Assembly: GCF_013033355.1 (NCBI RefSeq)
Contig: NZ_WQDY01000005.1
Span: 186,001 to 250,000 of the forward strand
Direction: 5' to 3'
DNA length: 64,000 nucleotides
DNA from: Ruegeria lacuscaerulensis
GTDB taxonomy: Bacteria; Pseudomonadota; Alphaproteobacteria; Rhodobacterales; Rhodobacteraceae
The position numbers and the translations under genes are program-made. Below, piece by piece: positions 36,765 through 46,439 of the stretch; position 1 is the stretch's first letter; every line of letters begins with the position of its first letter. Under the pieces are notes generated by a model. The model saw only the letters and a program-made list of their open reading frames with translations, did not search any database and was not told where the DNA came from.

Positions 36765-37644
36765 TCGGGGGGGCGGTACGCGCCTCGCGCCAGACCAGCA
36801 CCAGTCCACCGAACAGGATGATGGCAGAGCCGGTCAGGCTGATATGATCCGGCACTACGCGAAACACGGTAAAATCGTAAAGCGCAGCGAACACCAGGGT
36901 GGCATAGCTGATCGGCGCCACAAACGACGCATCGGCGCGTGCCATGCCATTGACGAAGCACGCTTGCGCGCAGGCCATCAACACGCCGATTCCCGCCAAT
37001 GCTGCCCATTGTTCTGATGTAGGCGTTCGGAAAACGAAACTGACTGCGACTGAGGCGATCGTTAGTCCCATCGCGTTGTTGATCAGCAGGATCTGCAATG
37101 GCACCTCGCGACCCGCAAGTTTTTTAATGAATATTAGTTCCATCCCGATAGATGCCGCAGCTGCCAGCGCCAGCAAGGCTGCAGGTTGAAAGCTGTCGGG
37201 CGTAGGGCGCAGCAGAACGAGAGCCCCGGCCAGAGCGACGGCGGCGGCGAACCAGCGCCAGGGGCCAATGCTCTCTTTTAGGAGTGGAATGGCCAGGATC
37301 ATCGCAAAAACCGGGTTCAGGAACGAGATCGCCGTGGCATCCGAGATTGGTATATACGCAACGGAAGCAAACATGAGCGTGATGCCGACCCACCCAAAGC
37401 TGGTGCGCCCGATATGTAGACCCCAATGTGGACGACTGAGGCGCGGACGCAAAACGCCAACTGTGCAGGCGATCACCAGAAATGCGAACAGAAAGCGGCC
37501 GTGGCTTATCTGCATCGGGTGCAGGGGCGGGCCAAGCTCGTCGGTTCCAAGGGCTTTGGCCAGGAGGGTTGTTCCTGCCAACAGCGCACTGGCGGCAAGG
37601 ATCAGAAGTGCCGCAAGGGGCGGGTTGTGGCGCGCAGGTGTCAT
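36736..37644 (-). CDS. EamA/DMT family transporter
   Basis: A 302-aa inner-membrane protein with ten hydrophobic helices arranged as two EamA repeats (first about residues 10-135, second about 150-280). Segments SHGRFLFAFLVIACTV and FVAPISYATLVFAALYDF are typical. Members export metabolites or amino acids; the substrate is unknown. Start choice is uncertain: I take the ATG at 37644, but a GTG six codons earlier is possible. It is convergent with the 139-aa unknown gene, overlapping by 29 bases. Confidence 0.85.
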   Translation of the reverse strand: MTPARHNPPLAALLILAASALLAGTTLLAKALGTDELGPPLHPMQISHGRFLFAFLVIACTVGVLRPRLSRPHWGLHIGRTSFGWVGITLMFASVAYIPISDATAISFLNPVFAMILAIPLLKESIGPWRWFAAAVALAGALVLLRPTPDSFQPAALLALAAAASIGMELIFIKKLAGREVPLQILLINNAMGLTIASVAVSFVFRTPTSEQWAALAGIGVLMACAQACFVNGMARADASFVAPISYATLVFAALYDFTVFRVVPDHISLTGSAIILFGGLVLVWREARTAPPITSRKDPNR

Positions 37645-37932
37645 GCTCAAGCGGTGGGGCACTCTCGGTCAAATGACAAGTGTCAATTTCACACAACAAT
37701 CGCATTTTGAGCCGTGCGCAATTTTGGGGTTCCCTGACCGGGCGCGCCCCGCTATACGACGGGCATGATCAAAAACGCGCATATTCTGTTACTCCGACGC
37801 CGACGCATCGCTGCGTAACCGGCCAGTTTGATCTATTGCGCTGTAAATCCGCGCAAACCTCACCAAATCAGTTGACGACTAGGGCCTTCGTGTATCACTC
37901 ACGGGGCTTAACATATCGAAAAGGATGATCCG

Positions 37933-39120
37933 ATGATCCCGTCCGTTCTGCCGACCTATAACCGCGCGCCCCTGACCTTTGTGAAGGGTGAAGGCGCTTG
38001 GCTGACCGAGGCGGATGGCCGACGTTTTCTGGACCTCGGCGCCGGGATCGCGGTGAACGCGCTGGGGCACGCGCATCCGGCGCTGGTCAATGCGTTGACG
38101 GAACAGGCGCACGTGCTGTGGCATGTCTCGAACCTTTATCACATCCCACAACAGCAGGCGCTGGCCGACAAGCTTGTTGAACATACCTTTGCCGACACGG
38201 TGTTCTTCACCAATTCCGGGACGGAATCGTGCGAGTTGGCCGTGAAAATGGCGCGCAAGCATTTCTACGACAAAGGCCAGCCCGAGCGGGTCGAGATCAT
38301 CACCTTTGACGGCTCGTTCCACGGTCGGTCTTCGGCCGGGATCGCAGCGGCCGGGTCCGAGAAGATGACCAAGGGCTTTGGCCCTCTGCTGCCCGGTTTC
38401 GTACATGTCACGTTCGGCGATCTCGACGGTGTGACCAACGCAATCACGGCCCAAACTGCTGCGATCATGATCGAGCCGGTGCAGGGTGAGGGCGGTATTC
38501 GTCCCGTGCCAGATGCAGAACTAAAAGCCCTGCGCCAGATTTGCAACGACAACGGCCTGTTGCTGATCTTTGACGAAGTGCAATGCGGTGTTGGCCGCAC
38601 CGGCAAGCTGTTCGCCCATGAATGGGCAGGTGTGACGCCGGATATCATGATGGTCGCCAAAGGCATTGGCGGAGGCTTCCCCTTGGGTGCCGTTCTGGCT
38701 ACCGAGGATGCGGCCAATGGCATGACTGCGGGCACGCATGGGTCGACCTATGGCGGCAACCCACTGGGCTGCGCCGTGGGGTGCGCGGTGATTGACCAAG
38801 TATCGACGCCTGCATTTCTTGAGGGTGTGAACCGCAAGGCGGGCCTGCTGCGGCAAAAGCTGGAAGGTCTGATCGCCGATCATCCTGATGTATTCGAAGA
38901 GGTGCGTGGCGCCGGCCTGATGTTGGGTCTGAAGTGTAAGCCCACCAATATCGACGTGGTGAACGCAGGTTATGACAACGAAGTTATCACCGTGCCTGCC
39001 GCCGACAACGTGATCCGCCTGTTGCCACCGCTGACCCTGACCGAGGACGACATCGCGCAGGCCGTGATCCGTCTGGAAAAAGCGGCCGCGCAGGTTGCTG
39101 CAAACATGGCCTCGGCCTGA
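37933..39120 (+). CDS. argD: Acetylornithine aminotransferase
   Basis: Transfers the amino group from glutamate to N-acetylglutamate semialdehyde in arginine synthesis, and can also serve as succinyldiaminopimelate aminotransferase. The 395-aa class III PLP enzyme has FTNSGTESCELAVKMARKH (about residues 95-113), FDEVQCGVGRTG (about 211) and the PLP Lys in VAKGIGGGFPLGA (about 241). It is followed 28 bases later by argF, the common alphaproteobacterial pair. AAGGATGATCCG precedes the ATG. Confidence 0.97.
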   Translation: MIPSVLPTYNRAPLTFVKGEGAWLTEADGRRFLDLGAGIAVNALGHAHPALVNALTEQAHVLWHVSNLYHIPQQQALADKLVEHTFADTVFFTNSGTESCELAVKMARKHFYDKGQPERVEIITFDGSFHGRSSAGIAAAGSEKMTKGFGPLLPGFVHVTFGDLDGVTNAITAQTAAIMIEPVQGEGGIRPVPDAELKALRQICNDNGLLLIFDEVQCGVGRTGKLFAHEWAGVTPDIMMVAKGIGGGFPLGAVLATEDAANGMTAGTHGSTYGGNPLGCAVGCAVIDQVSTPAFLEGVNRKAGLLRQKLEGLIADHPDVFEEVRGAGLMLGLKCKPTNIDVVNAGYDNEVITVPAADNVIRLLPPLTLTEDDIAQAVIRLEKAAAQVAANMASA

Positions 39121-39148
39121 GAGATACTTGAATAAAAAGTGACATGAT

Positions 39149-40075
39149 ATGAACCACTTCCTTGATATCCACAAAACCGACGCCGCCGCGCTGCGTGGCA
39201 TGATTGATCAGGCCAGCGCAATGAAACAGGCGCGCCTTGGGCAGCCTAAAGCGGCGCTGGATGATGAACAACCGCTCAAAGACCGTATGGTCGCGCTGAT
39301 CTTTGAAAAACCCTCGACCCGGACACGTGTGTCTTTTGATGTGGGCGTGCGCCAGATGGGTGGGCAGACAATGGTGCTGTCCGGAAAGGATATGCAGCTG
39401 GGCCATGGCGAAACGATCGCCGACACCGCCCGCGTGCTGTCGCGCTATGTGGACATGATCATGATCCGTACATTTGACGAGACGATCCTGACCGAAATGG
39501 CTGAATATTCGGACGTGCCCGTTATCAACGGCCTGACCGATCGTACCCACCCCTGCCAGATCATGGCCGACGTCCTGACTTTTGAGGAACACCGTGGCTC
39601 CATCGCGGGTAAAAAAGTGGTCTGGACCGGCGACGGCAATAACGTCTGCGCATCGTTCCTGCACGCGGCGGGTCAATTCGGCTTCAACCTGACCTTCACT
39701 GGCCCTGCGCAGTTCGATCCCGAGGAAGAATTTATGGGATTTGCCCGTCAGAAGGGGTCGCGGATCGTTGTGGAACGTGATCCGTTCAAAGCGGTGGAAG
39801 GGGCTGACTTGGTGGTAGCTGACACTTGGGTCTCGATGCATGACAGCCAATCCGCCAAGGAGCGTCGCCACAATCTGCTGCGCCCCTATCAAGTCAATCC
39901 CGAACTGATGTCCCATGCCAAGCCCGATGCACTTTTCATGCACTGCCTGCCTGCCCACCGTGAGGAAGAAGCCACGTCCGAGGTCATGGACGGCCCGAAT
40001 TCGGTGATTTTTGACGAGGCCGAGAATCGCCTGCACGCGCAAAAGGCAGTCATGCGCTGGTGTCTGGGCGTTTAA
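39149..40075 (+). CDS. argF: Ornithine carbamoyltransferase
   Basis: Makes citrulline from ornithine and carbamoyl phosphate. The 308-aa protein shows the carbamoyl phosphate motif [12 protein letters not shown] (about residues 52-63), [14 protein letters not shown] with the conserved His-Pro-Cys-Gln (about 130), and the ornithine-binding [10 protein letters not shown] (about 270). Cytoplasmic trimer in the family. Operon with argD. Its TAA stop is shared as TTAA with the convergent ferric reductase-like gene. Confidence 0.97.
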   Translation: MNHFLDIHKTDAAALRGMIDQASAMKQARLGQPKAALDDEQPLKDRMVALIFEKPSTRTRVSFDVGVRQMGGQTMVLSGKDMQLGHGETIADTARVLSRYVDMIMIRTFDETILTEMAEYSDVPVINGLTDRTHPCQIMADVLTFEEHRGSIAGKKVVWTGDGNNVCASFLHAAGQFGFNLTFTGPAQFDPEEEFMGFARQKGSRIVVERDPFKAVEGADLVVADTWVSMHDSQSAKERRHNLLRPYQVNPELMSHAKPDALFMHCLPAHREEEATSEVMDGPNSVIFDEAENRLHAQKAVMRWCLGV

Positions 40076-40668
40076 CGTCTGGAAACATCCCAGACGCGTA
40101 ATCTGACGAGCGTTCGCGCGCTCGTCAGTAAGATCAAAACGCAGAGTATGATCTTGCTCATGATCTCCATCGTGCCTTCGATCAGTAGCGCGTGGATGAT
40201 GCTGCCTGCGATAGTTACTGATGCCAGCGTGGTGTGTGTCAATCGCCAGACTCGAAATCGAAGGGCTGTGCGCTGACGCAATATCCCCAACGCAGCGGCC
40301 GCGAATGCTGTCCACATCGCGATCACGCCCCAAGCCGAGAATGGCGTAGGCGACGTGAAGGTGAGGGCATCAACGACGTCCGGCGGGCTGGTGATCCATA
40401 ATCCTCCGACGTGGATCACAATCGCGCCGACCAATGCCATCCCAACCCAGCGATGCAGATGGCGGCCGAACACAGGCGTAAGACCGGGCAAGTCTTTTGC
40501 GGCCAATAGTGGCTGCAACAACAAAAGGCTCAGGCAGGCGACACCCGCAAAACCTGCCGCGATATAGACCGGATCCCGCCACGCGAGGTATGGGCTGAAC
40601 CCAGCGGCAATGACCGGGATGAAAATGACGGCGATCAGAACCGCCCAAATCGCCGTGATCTGACGCAT
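40072..40668 (-). CDS. Ferric reductase-like transmembrane protein
   Basis: A 198-aa inner-membrane protein with about six helices. Histidines are placed in successive helices ([25 protein letters not shown] and [21 protein letters not shown]), the pattern of bis-haem binding in ferric reductase-like/YedZ (MsrQ) domains. It starts 3 bases after the stop of the Tat-exported protein at 40672-41151, so the two form an operon. By analogy with MsrP-MsrQ, a membrane haem protein could deliver electrons to the exported partner, but that partner is not MsrP. Haem binding is inferred. Confidence 0.7.
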   Translation of the reverse strand: MRQITAIWAVLIAVIFIPVIAAGFSPYLAWRDPVYIAAGFAGVACLSLLLLQPLLAAKDLPGLTPVFGRHLHRWVGMALVGAIVIHVGGLWITSPPDVVDALTFTSPTPFSAWGVIAMWTAFAAAALGILRQRTALRFRVWRLTHTTLASVTIAGSIIHALLIEGTMEIMSKIILCVLILLTSARTLVRLRVWDVSRR

Positions 40669-40671
40669 GTA

Positions 40672-41151
40672 TCAGGCAGGTTGAAGTACGAAATGTGCGG
40701 CAAGTGTTTTGTCCCTCGCGCTGGACATCACCGGACGCAGGAACACCGTTTTGAATTCACCGCTGTCATAGGCAAGATGGCCATGCGGTTGGCCAAATGC
40801 AGGCACAATCTGCGGCATCTCCAGCCGAAACTCTCCGTTGGAATCTGTCAACGTGGCCCCGTGGCTTTGAGGGTCGCGTTCATGGCCTTCGGTTGTATGG
40901 GCCCAGATCTGGATGCGCTGACCGGGCAGTGGCGCGCCATCGCCGGCGCGGCGTACAGTTCCGGTCATCCAGAACCCGCCGCCTCCGATCCGTTCAACGA
41001 TCGGCGCGCCCGCGCGATAGTTGTTGGATCCGCCCCTCATGGAGGGTGTTGCCGCCAAGCCCTTTGCCCGAGCAGGCACAAACAGACCCGAGGCTAACAC
41101 GGCCCCTCCGCCCGCGATCAGAGAGCGACGGTTGAGTGATGAACGGGTCAT
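40672..41151 (-). CDS. Tat-exported intradiol dioxygenase-like protein
   Basis: A 159-aa protein whose N-terminus NRRSLIAGGGAVLASGLFVPARA is a Tat signal (twin Arg at residues 8-9). The mature domain has IQIWAHTTEGHE, a TLTDSNGEFRLEMPQI strand pair and QPHGHLAYD. These correspond in order to segments of the intradiol ring-cleavage dioxygenase fold, but it is shorter than catechol dioxygenases, and I cannot place all four iron ligands (two Tyr, two His). A perfect AGGAGG precedes the ATG. Cotranscribed with the haem-type membrane gene downstream. Substrate unknown; possibly an oxidative periplasmic step. Confidence 0.7.
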   Translation of the reverse strand: MTRSSLNRRSLIAGGGAVLASGLFVPARAKGLAATPSMRGGSNNYRAGAPIVERIGGGGFWMTGTVRRAGDGAPLPGQRIQIWAHTTEGHERDPQSHGATLTDSNGEFRLEMPQIVPAFGQPHGHLAYDSGEFKTVFLRPVMSSARDKTLAAHFVLQPA

Positions 41152-41300
41152 GGAAACCTCCTGAAGCCTGCAACCATATAATAGATAGCACGCTTGCCAT
41201 CCATTCCGAGGGGTGTTTGCGAATTGTGAATTCCTTTGACGGATGGCCAGTCGGCTGCAATCCTGACCTACAGGATGTTGTTGCCCATGAGGCCCGCCAC

Positions 41301-42143
41301 ATGACCCAAACAGATCGTATCACCCAAGACGAAATTGCCGCCTTTCAGCGCGATGGGGCAGTTGTTCTAAGATCCAAGTTCTCGACCAATTGGCTTGATC
41401 TTTTGCGCGCCGGGATCGATGCCGATCTGGCCAACCCGACCGACAATTTTGCCCGTCATACCAAAGACCTGCGTGCGCCCGCGTATTTCGAGGATTACTG
41501 GGCTTGGAACAAAATTCCTCAATTCCGGGATTTCGTCCATAACTCGCCCTGTGGGTCGCTTGCTGCACAGCTTTTGGACGCCGAAGCGATCAATCTGGTC
41601 ATGGACAACTGGTTCCTGCGAGAGGCGGGATCCACCTCGCGCCCACCGTTTCATCAGGATTTGTCCTATTTCGATTTCGAAGGGACAATGTGCGTTTTGT
41701 GGCTGCCGCTTGAACCCGTCACCAAGGAAAACGGTATTGCCTTCGTCAAAGGCTCGCATTTATGGGACAAACTGTTCATGCGCGTTCGTTTTGCTGACGG
41801 CCACCCAAGTTATGAACCGACCGAAGTTGCCGGACGTACATATCATCCACCGCCCGACGTAAACGCGGACCCAGATGCTTTTGAACTGTTGCAATGGGAT
41901 ATGGCGCTTGGGGATTGTATCTTTTTTGACATGCGAACTCTGCATGGTGGGCTGTCCTCGGTCACACCAACCCAGACGGTTCGGCGGTTTACTTTGCGAA
42001 TGACGGCACCGGACGGGGTGATCCGGTATCGTGGGGACTGGGCCAAAGGCGAACGCGCACAGTTCGAGGCCGCAGGATATCGCGAGGGTGATCGCATCGC
42101 GGGGCCGTTTTTTCCGCAGTTGTGGCCTCGTCAGGCTAGCTGA
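41301..42143 (+). CDS. Phytanoyl-CoA dioxygenase (PhyH) family protein
   Basis: A 280-aa Fe(II)/2-oxoglutarate oxygenase of the PhyH family. The iron triad is visible as HQD in PFHQDLSYFDF (about residues 114-117) and a distal His in DMRTLHGGLSS (about 217), followed by RRFTLRM with the 2-oxoglutarate Arg. The family hydroxylates diverse small molecules (ectoine, halogenated natural products, lipids); the substrate here is unknown. GAGG lies before the chosen ATG; the frame is open upstream into the intergenic region. Divergent from the Tat gene at 41151. Confidence 0.88.
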   Translation: MTQTDRITQDEIAAFQRDGAVVLRSKFSTNWLDLLRAGIDADLANPTDNFARHTKDLRAPAYFEDYWAWNKIPQFRDFVHNSPCGSLAAQLLDAEAINLVMDNWFLREAGSTSRPPFHQDLSYFDFEGTMCVLWLPLEPVTKENGIAFVKGSHLWDKLFMRVRFADGHPSYEPTEVAGRTYHPPPDVNADPDAFELLQWDMALGDCIFFDMRTLHGGLSSVTPTQTVRRFTLRMTAPDGVIRYRGDWAKGERAQFEAAGYREGDRIAGPFFPQLWPRQAS

Positions 42144-42263
42144 TCTCATCAACTGGGGGTGGGGGCCAGCGCACTGATTGTGTGCGTATATGATGATATT
42201 ATTGCCGATTAATGTGTTATACATTGCAAAAATGCACGAAATACAGATCGCAGGAGCATAGCA

Positions 42264-43226
42264 ATGAGTTGGAATCCGACCCACAGCCCCGAATGCATGT
42301 CCGAAAACACCTCTCTTGAGACGTTGATCATTCCTCGCGCGCGTGATCTGGGCGGGTTCGAGGTGCGCCGGGCTTTGCCCTCAGTCGAGCGGCAGCTTGT
42401 GGGGCCGTTCATATTCTTCGATCAGATGGGCCCGGCCGAATTCATAACCGATGGCGGCATCGATGTGCGTCCGCACCCTCATATCGGGTTAGGCACTGTG
42501 ACCTATCTGTATCGGGGCGAATTTGAACATCGCGACAGTCTGGGCACCCATCAGATGATCTATCCCGGTGAGGTCAACTGGATGGTGGCCGGGCGCGGTG
42601 TGACCCATTCCGAGCGGACAAGCGACCAGACTCGCGGTACACGGCACAGTCTGTTCGGCATCCAGACCTGGATCGCCTTGCCTGAACAACACGAGGATAT
42701 GGCCCCGGATTTTGAACATCATAAGCAAGGCGCGCTGCCCCATATCCAGGATCACGGCGTGTCCGCTCGCTTGATTCTGGGGTCAGCCTATGGCGAGACC
42801 AGCCCTGTGACGATGCTGTCCGAAACGTTTTATCTGGATGTGCAGCTTGATCCGGGCGCGTCCTTTCCCCTGCCAGATGATCATGAGGACCGAGGGGTCT
42901 ATGTCACCCAAGGCGCGGTCGAGATCGCAAATGATACATTTGATGCGGGCCGCATGATGGTGTTCCGCCCCGGCGACCGGTTGTCTGTGAAGGCCGGCCC
43001 GACCGGCGCGCGCCTGATGCTGCTGGGGGGCGCAACGATGAACGAGGATCGTTACATCTGGTGGAACTTCGTGTCGTCCTCGAAAGAAAAGATCGAGGTC
43101 GCGACACGGGAATGGAAAACGGCAGATTGGGCGAACGGGGCGTTCCACCTGCCGCCCGGCGATGATCAAGAGTACATTCCGATCTCGGCCGAGCTGGAAC
43201 GCAGCCGCCCAAGGCTTGCTCGCTGA
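42264..43226 (+). CDS. Pirin family protein
   Basis: A 320-aa bicupin. The N-terminal pirin domain carries the metal-ligand motif RPHPHIGLGTVTYLYRG (about residues 71-87) and GVTHSERTSD (about 112-121). The second cupin (about 185-280) is less conserved. Bacterial pirins include quercetinases and redox-linked regulators; no assignment is possible here. AGGAG lies 8 bases before the ATG. It may be cotranscribed with the ketopantoate reductase-like gene 67 bases on. Confidence 0.9.
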   Translation: MSWNPTHSPECMSENTSLETLIIPRARDLGGFEVRRALPSVERQLVGPFIFFDQMGPAEFITDGGIDVRPHPHIGLGTVTYLYRGEFEHRDSLGTHQMIYPGEVNWMVAGRGVTHSERTSDQTRGTRHSLFGIQTWIALPEQHEDMAPDFEHHKQGALPHIQDHGVSARLILGSAYGETSPVTMLSETFYLDVQLDPGASFPLPDDHEDRGVYVTQGAVEIANDTFDAGRMMVFRPGDRLSVKAGPTGARLMLLGGATMNEDRYIWWNFVSSSKEKIEVATREWKTADWANGAFHLPPGDDQEYIPISAELERSRPRLAR

Positions 43227-43293
43227 CGACGCGTCAGGGGGCCTTGTCCACGACTTCGATCCCGGCGATCTTTACCGAAAGGGGAGGGTCGCC

Positions 43294-44262
43294 ATGAAAA
43301 TCGTGATCGCTGGCGCGGGCAGCATCGGGTGTTATTGCGGGGCTTTGCTGTCTCAGGGCGGCCACGATGTCACACTGCTTGGACGTGCGCGTATCTTTGC
43401 TCCGATCAAGGACCGAGGTCTGACGGTCACCGACTTCTCGGGTCTGCAGCAACATGTCTCGGACCTGACCCTGTCCGAAGTTCCAGCCTGCCTTGCAGAT
43501 GCCGACGCCGTCATCGTTGCTGTCAAAACCCCGGCGACGGCCGAGATGGCTGAATTAATCGCGCGATACGCACCGTCGTCAGCGCCAATATTGTCGTGGC
43601 AGAATGGGATGGAAAACACCCGGACTTTGCGCGCGGCCCTGCCGGGGCGGGACGTGCGGGCCGGGATGGTTCCGTTCAATGTGGTCCCGACCGACCCCGG
43701 CAGTTTCCACCGGGCGACTTCGGGAGAGATTGTAATCGAGAGCGGTGCCGGCGCGCTGGGGCAAAAGCTGAGCAGTCCGAACCTGCCAGTTGTTGAAAGC
43801 GATCAGATCGAGGCGGTGCAATGGGGCAAGTTGCTGATCAACCTCAATAATGCGCTGAATGCCTTGTCGGGACTGACGTTGAAGGACCAGCTTTTGGATC
43901 GGGAATGGCGTAAGCTGATGGCCGATCAGATGGCCGAAGCCCATGCGGTTCTGAAATCAGCAGGTCTTTCCGTGGCCTCGACCACACCGCTTCCGGCTTG
44001 GATGACGCCTTTCATCCTGCGCCTGCCGACCCTGCTGTTTAGTCGAATAGCCGCCCGGATGTTGACGATTGATCCTTCGGCGCGCACATCCATGGCCTAT
44101 GATCTGATGGACGGTAGGCCAACCGAGATTGACAGCCTGCAAGGCGAGATCCTTCGCCTCGCAGCTGTCCAGGGCCGGGCTGCGCCGATTTGCCAGAAGG
44201 TTCGCGACCTTATCGAAGGTCGACCCACCACTTCGATGACCCCGCGGCAAATCAGGGGTTGA
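43294..44262 (+). CDS. 2-dehydropantoate 2-reductase family protein
   Basis: A 322-aa NAD(P)-binding protein. The Rossmann start MKIVIAGAGSIGCYCGALL (about residues 1-19) and VKTPAT (about 76-81), the conserved Lys of WGKLLINLNNALNAL (about 177), and a C-terminal helical domain match the ApbA/PanE family. It could be the pantothenate-pathway reductase, but many paralogues act on other 2-oxo acids, and no pan genes are nearby. GGGGAGGG precedes the ATG. It is convergent with the phosphate transporter, 8 bases apart. Confidence 0.85.
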   Translation: MKIVIAGAGSIGCYCGALLSQGGHDVTLLGRARIFAPIKDRGLTVTDFSGLQQHVSDLTLSEVPACLADADAVIVAVKTPATAEMAELIARYAPSSAPILSWQNGMENTRTLRAALPGRDVRAGMVPFNVVPTDPGSFHRATSGEIVIESGAGALGQKLSSPNLPVVESDQIEAVQWGKLLINLNNALNALSGLTLKDQLLDREWRKLMADQMAEAHAVLKSAGLSVASTTPLPAWMTPFILRLPTLLFSRIAARMLTIDPSARTSMAYDLMDGRPTEIDSLQGEILRLAAVQGRAAPICQKVRDLIEGRPTTSMTPRQIRG

Positions 44263-44270
44263 GCATTGTT

Positions 44271-45749
44271 TTATTGAAAGGCCGTCAGTATCCAGAAGAT
44301 CACGGCTGACATAGCAGCAGCAGCCGGAACCGTAACAACCCATGCCGCGATAATGGTCATGAAATGCGAACGCCGCACCAGTTTGCGCCGCTTATGCTCT
44401 TCCCGCGCCAAACGACGCTGGGGCGGTCGCTGCTGGTTCGAGGCTTTCCAGCGGCGATCTGAATGCCATTCACGATAAAAACCAACGCCGAACACGGCGC
44501 CAACAGCGATATGTGTCGAACTGACGGGCAGACCCAGCCAGCTTGCCACGATCACGGTAATCGCAGCCGACAGAGCCACGCAAAAGGCACGCATCGGGTT
44601 CAGTTTGGTGATTTGGCTGCCAACCATGCGGATCAGTTTGGGACCGAACAGGAACAAGCCGAAAGATATCCCGAAGGCCCCGATCACCATAACCCATGTC
44701 GGAATCGCAACTTTTGAGGCAAAGTCACCGAACTCGGCCGCGTGCACGATTGCAGCCAAGGGGCCGACTGCGTTGGCGACATCGTTGGCGCCGTGGGCGA
44801 AGCTCAGGAATGTAGCCGAGATGACCAGCGGCAAACCGAACAAGGACTTCAGTGATTTGGTCCGGTTTTCCAGTCCTTCGGATTTGCGGCGCACCCATGG
44901 AATAGTTGCCGACCACGCCAAAATTCCTGACAGCAGCCCAACCAGCAGTGCGATTTCCAGATCGACTTTCACGATCCGCTTCAGCCCTTTAACGGCCAAA
45001 TATGTTGCGAATGCTCCGGCCATGACGCCGACCAGAATGGGAACCCATCGCCGTGCAGCAGCGATCTTGTCATCCTGATATTGAATTTTGGCCTTGATCA
45101 ACCCAAGGAAACCCGCAGCAATCACCCCACCCAATACCGGAGAGATGACCCAGCTTGCCGCAATGGCGCTCATGGTTGCCCAGTTGACGGCGCTTAGACC
45201 GGCTGCGGCAATACCTGCGCCCATAACTCCACCCACGACCGAATGTGTGGTCGAAACCGGAGCGCCAACCCAAGTGGCAAGGTTAACCCACATCGCCGAA
45301 GATATCAGCGCAGCCATCATAGCCCAGATAAACACGTTGCTTGTCTGAACCGAGGCCGGGTCGATGATGCCTTTCGAAATCGTGGAAACCACGTCTCCTC
45401 CGGCGAGCAATGCTCCAGCGCTTTCGGCAATCGCTGCGATAACAATGGCGCCACCCATGGACAGCGCATTGGCGCCGACGGCTGGGCCCATGTTGTTGGC
45501 CACGTCATTGGCGCCGATGTTGATTGCCATGTATGCGCCGAACGCGGCTGCTGCGACTACGATTAGTCCACCATCTGCCTGGCCAAACAGAACTGCCGCC
45601 GACAAACCGGCAAGGGCAATAAAGGCCAGCGCAATCCCCGGTGCCAGCATGGGGCGTGCCACGTGGACATTCGCGGTTTCAACGCGTGAGATACGGTTCA
45701 GATCGCTGTCCAGCGTCTGCCATCGGGTTTTTGAGCTTTGGTCTGACAT
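44271..45749 (-). CDS. Inorganic phosphate transporter, PiT family
   Basis: A 492-aa inner-membrane protein. It has the duplicated PiT signature: GANDVANNMGPAVGANAL (about residues 99-116) and HGANDVANAVGPLAAIVHAA (about 319-338), each with the conserved Asp-Val-Ala-Asn. A central hydrophilic loop and about ten helices complete the fold. PiT proteins carry metal-phosphate with protons or sodium. No pit accessory gene (DUF47) is adjacent. Single ATG start at 45749. Confidence 0.95.
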   Translation of the reverse strand: MSDQSSKTRWQTLDSDLNRISRVETANVHVARPMLAPGIALAFIALAGLSAAVLFGQADGGLIVVAAAAFGAYMAINIGANDVANNMGPAVGANALSMGGAIVIAAIAESAGALLAGGDVVSTISKGIIDPASVQTSNVFIWAMMAALISSAMWVNLATWVGAPVSTTHSVVGGVMGAGIAAAGLSAVNWATMSAIAASWVISPVLGGVIAAGFLGLIKAKIQYQDDKIAAARRWVPILVGVMAGAFATYLAVKGLKRIVKVDLEIALLVGLLSGILAWSATIPWVRRKSEGLENRTKSLKSLFGLPLVISATFLSFAHGANDVANAVGPLAAIVHAAEFGDFASKVAIPTWVMVIGAFGISFGLFLFGPKLIRMVGSQITKLNPMRAFCVALSAAITVIVASWLGLPVSSTHIAVGAVFGVGFYREWHSDRRWKASNQQRPPQRRLAREEHKRRKLVRRSHFMTIIAAWVVTVPAAAAMSAVIFWILTAFQ

Positions 45750-45841
45750 AGTGTTTCATACCGAAAATCGGATCGACGCATGCCGCTATCCGGTTTCCGG
45801 TTCAGGGACAACACCGTTGTAATCAATTTGTCGCTTAATTG

Positions 45842-46300
45842 TTACAATTGCCTCAGCAAGTCACGCAACTCGGGCTCGTGCACCCTCTTGGCTGCGGTCG
45901 TGGGCGATACCCACTCGCGTGTGCGCTGATCTTTTTCTGGGAAGTCTTCGGCTAGGTCCTGAACCTCGATGCGGAAAACCGTCGTCAGAACGGGTTGTGC
46001 CGAGCCATCCTTGAGGACTTTCTCATATGCAAATTGCCCGACGGGTTTTTCCTGAACGGTTCGCGCCCTTACCCCGGCTTCTTCCCAGGCTTCCTGTCTT
46101 GCGGTCTGTGCACCATTGAGCCCGTCAATCGGCCAACCTTTTGGTATGATCCAACGTCCGGTATCGCGGCTTGTAATCAGCAGAACCTGCACGCCCTCGT
46201 TTGTATTCCGAGTGCACAACGCGGCAAATTGCACCCTGCGCGGGCGCAGGATCAGAGGTCTTGCGACCTCTTCCCAGATATTGTGCAGCCATTTTGTCAT
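45842..46300 (-). CDS. NUDIX hydrolase
   Basis: A 152-aa NUDIX enzyme. The catalytic box reads GLNGAQTARQEAWEEAGV (about residues 59-76). The E-x-x-E-E core is intact (QEAWEEAG), while the usual first Glu of G-x5-E is replaced, as in the diphosphoinositol-polyphosphate-like subgroup with preceding IPKGWP. This subgroup may act on diadenosine or inositol polyphosphates. A 7-bp hairpin lies over the Shine-Dalgarno region of the mRNA (listed separately). Confidence 0.88.
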   Translation of the reverse strand: MTKWLHNIWEEVARPLILRPRRVQFAALCTRNTNEGVQVLLITSRDTGRWIIPKGWPIDGLNGAQTARQEAWEEAGVRARTVQEKPVGQFAYEKVLKDGSAQPVLTTVFRIEVQDLAEDFPEKDQRTREWVSPTTAAKRVHEPELRDLLRQL

Positions 46301-46307
46301 GCTCTTA

Positions 46308-46325
46308 CGCCCTGTGGTCAGGGCG
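46308..46325 (-). promoter_or_regulatory. 5' leader hairpin over the NUDIX ribosome-binding region
   Basis: CGCCCTG / CAGGGCG (arms 46308-46314 and 46319-46325) form a perfect 7-bp stem with a TGGT loop, 7 bases before the NUDIX start on the minus strand. The only AGGG that could act as Shine-Dalgarno lies within the stem, so folding could limit initiation. Function is inferred. Confidence 0.4.
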
Positions 46326-46439
46326 CCTCCTCAGAGCAGCACATAACAACGAAATGGTATATGTTCAATGAAGGGGTGAAGGTTTGATAGGTGTTGGCGG
46401 TCTTTGTGCCCGGAAAATGATCAGACTGTCATCAGCGGA

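Noticed and set aside
38987..40333. 448-codon minus-strand frame opposite argD and argF
   Set aside because: Antisense shadow; argF motifs are intact on the other strand and the frame has no family features.
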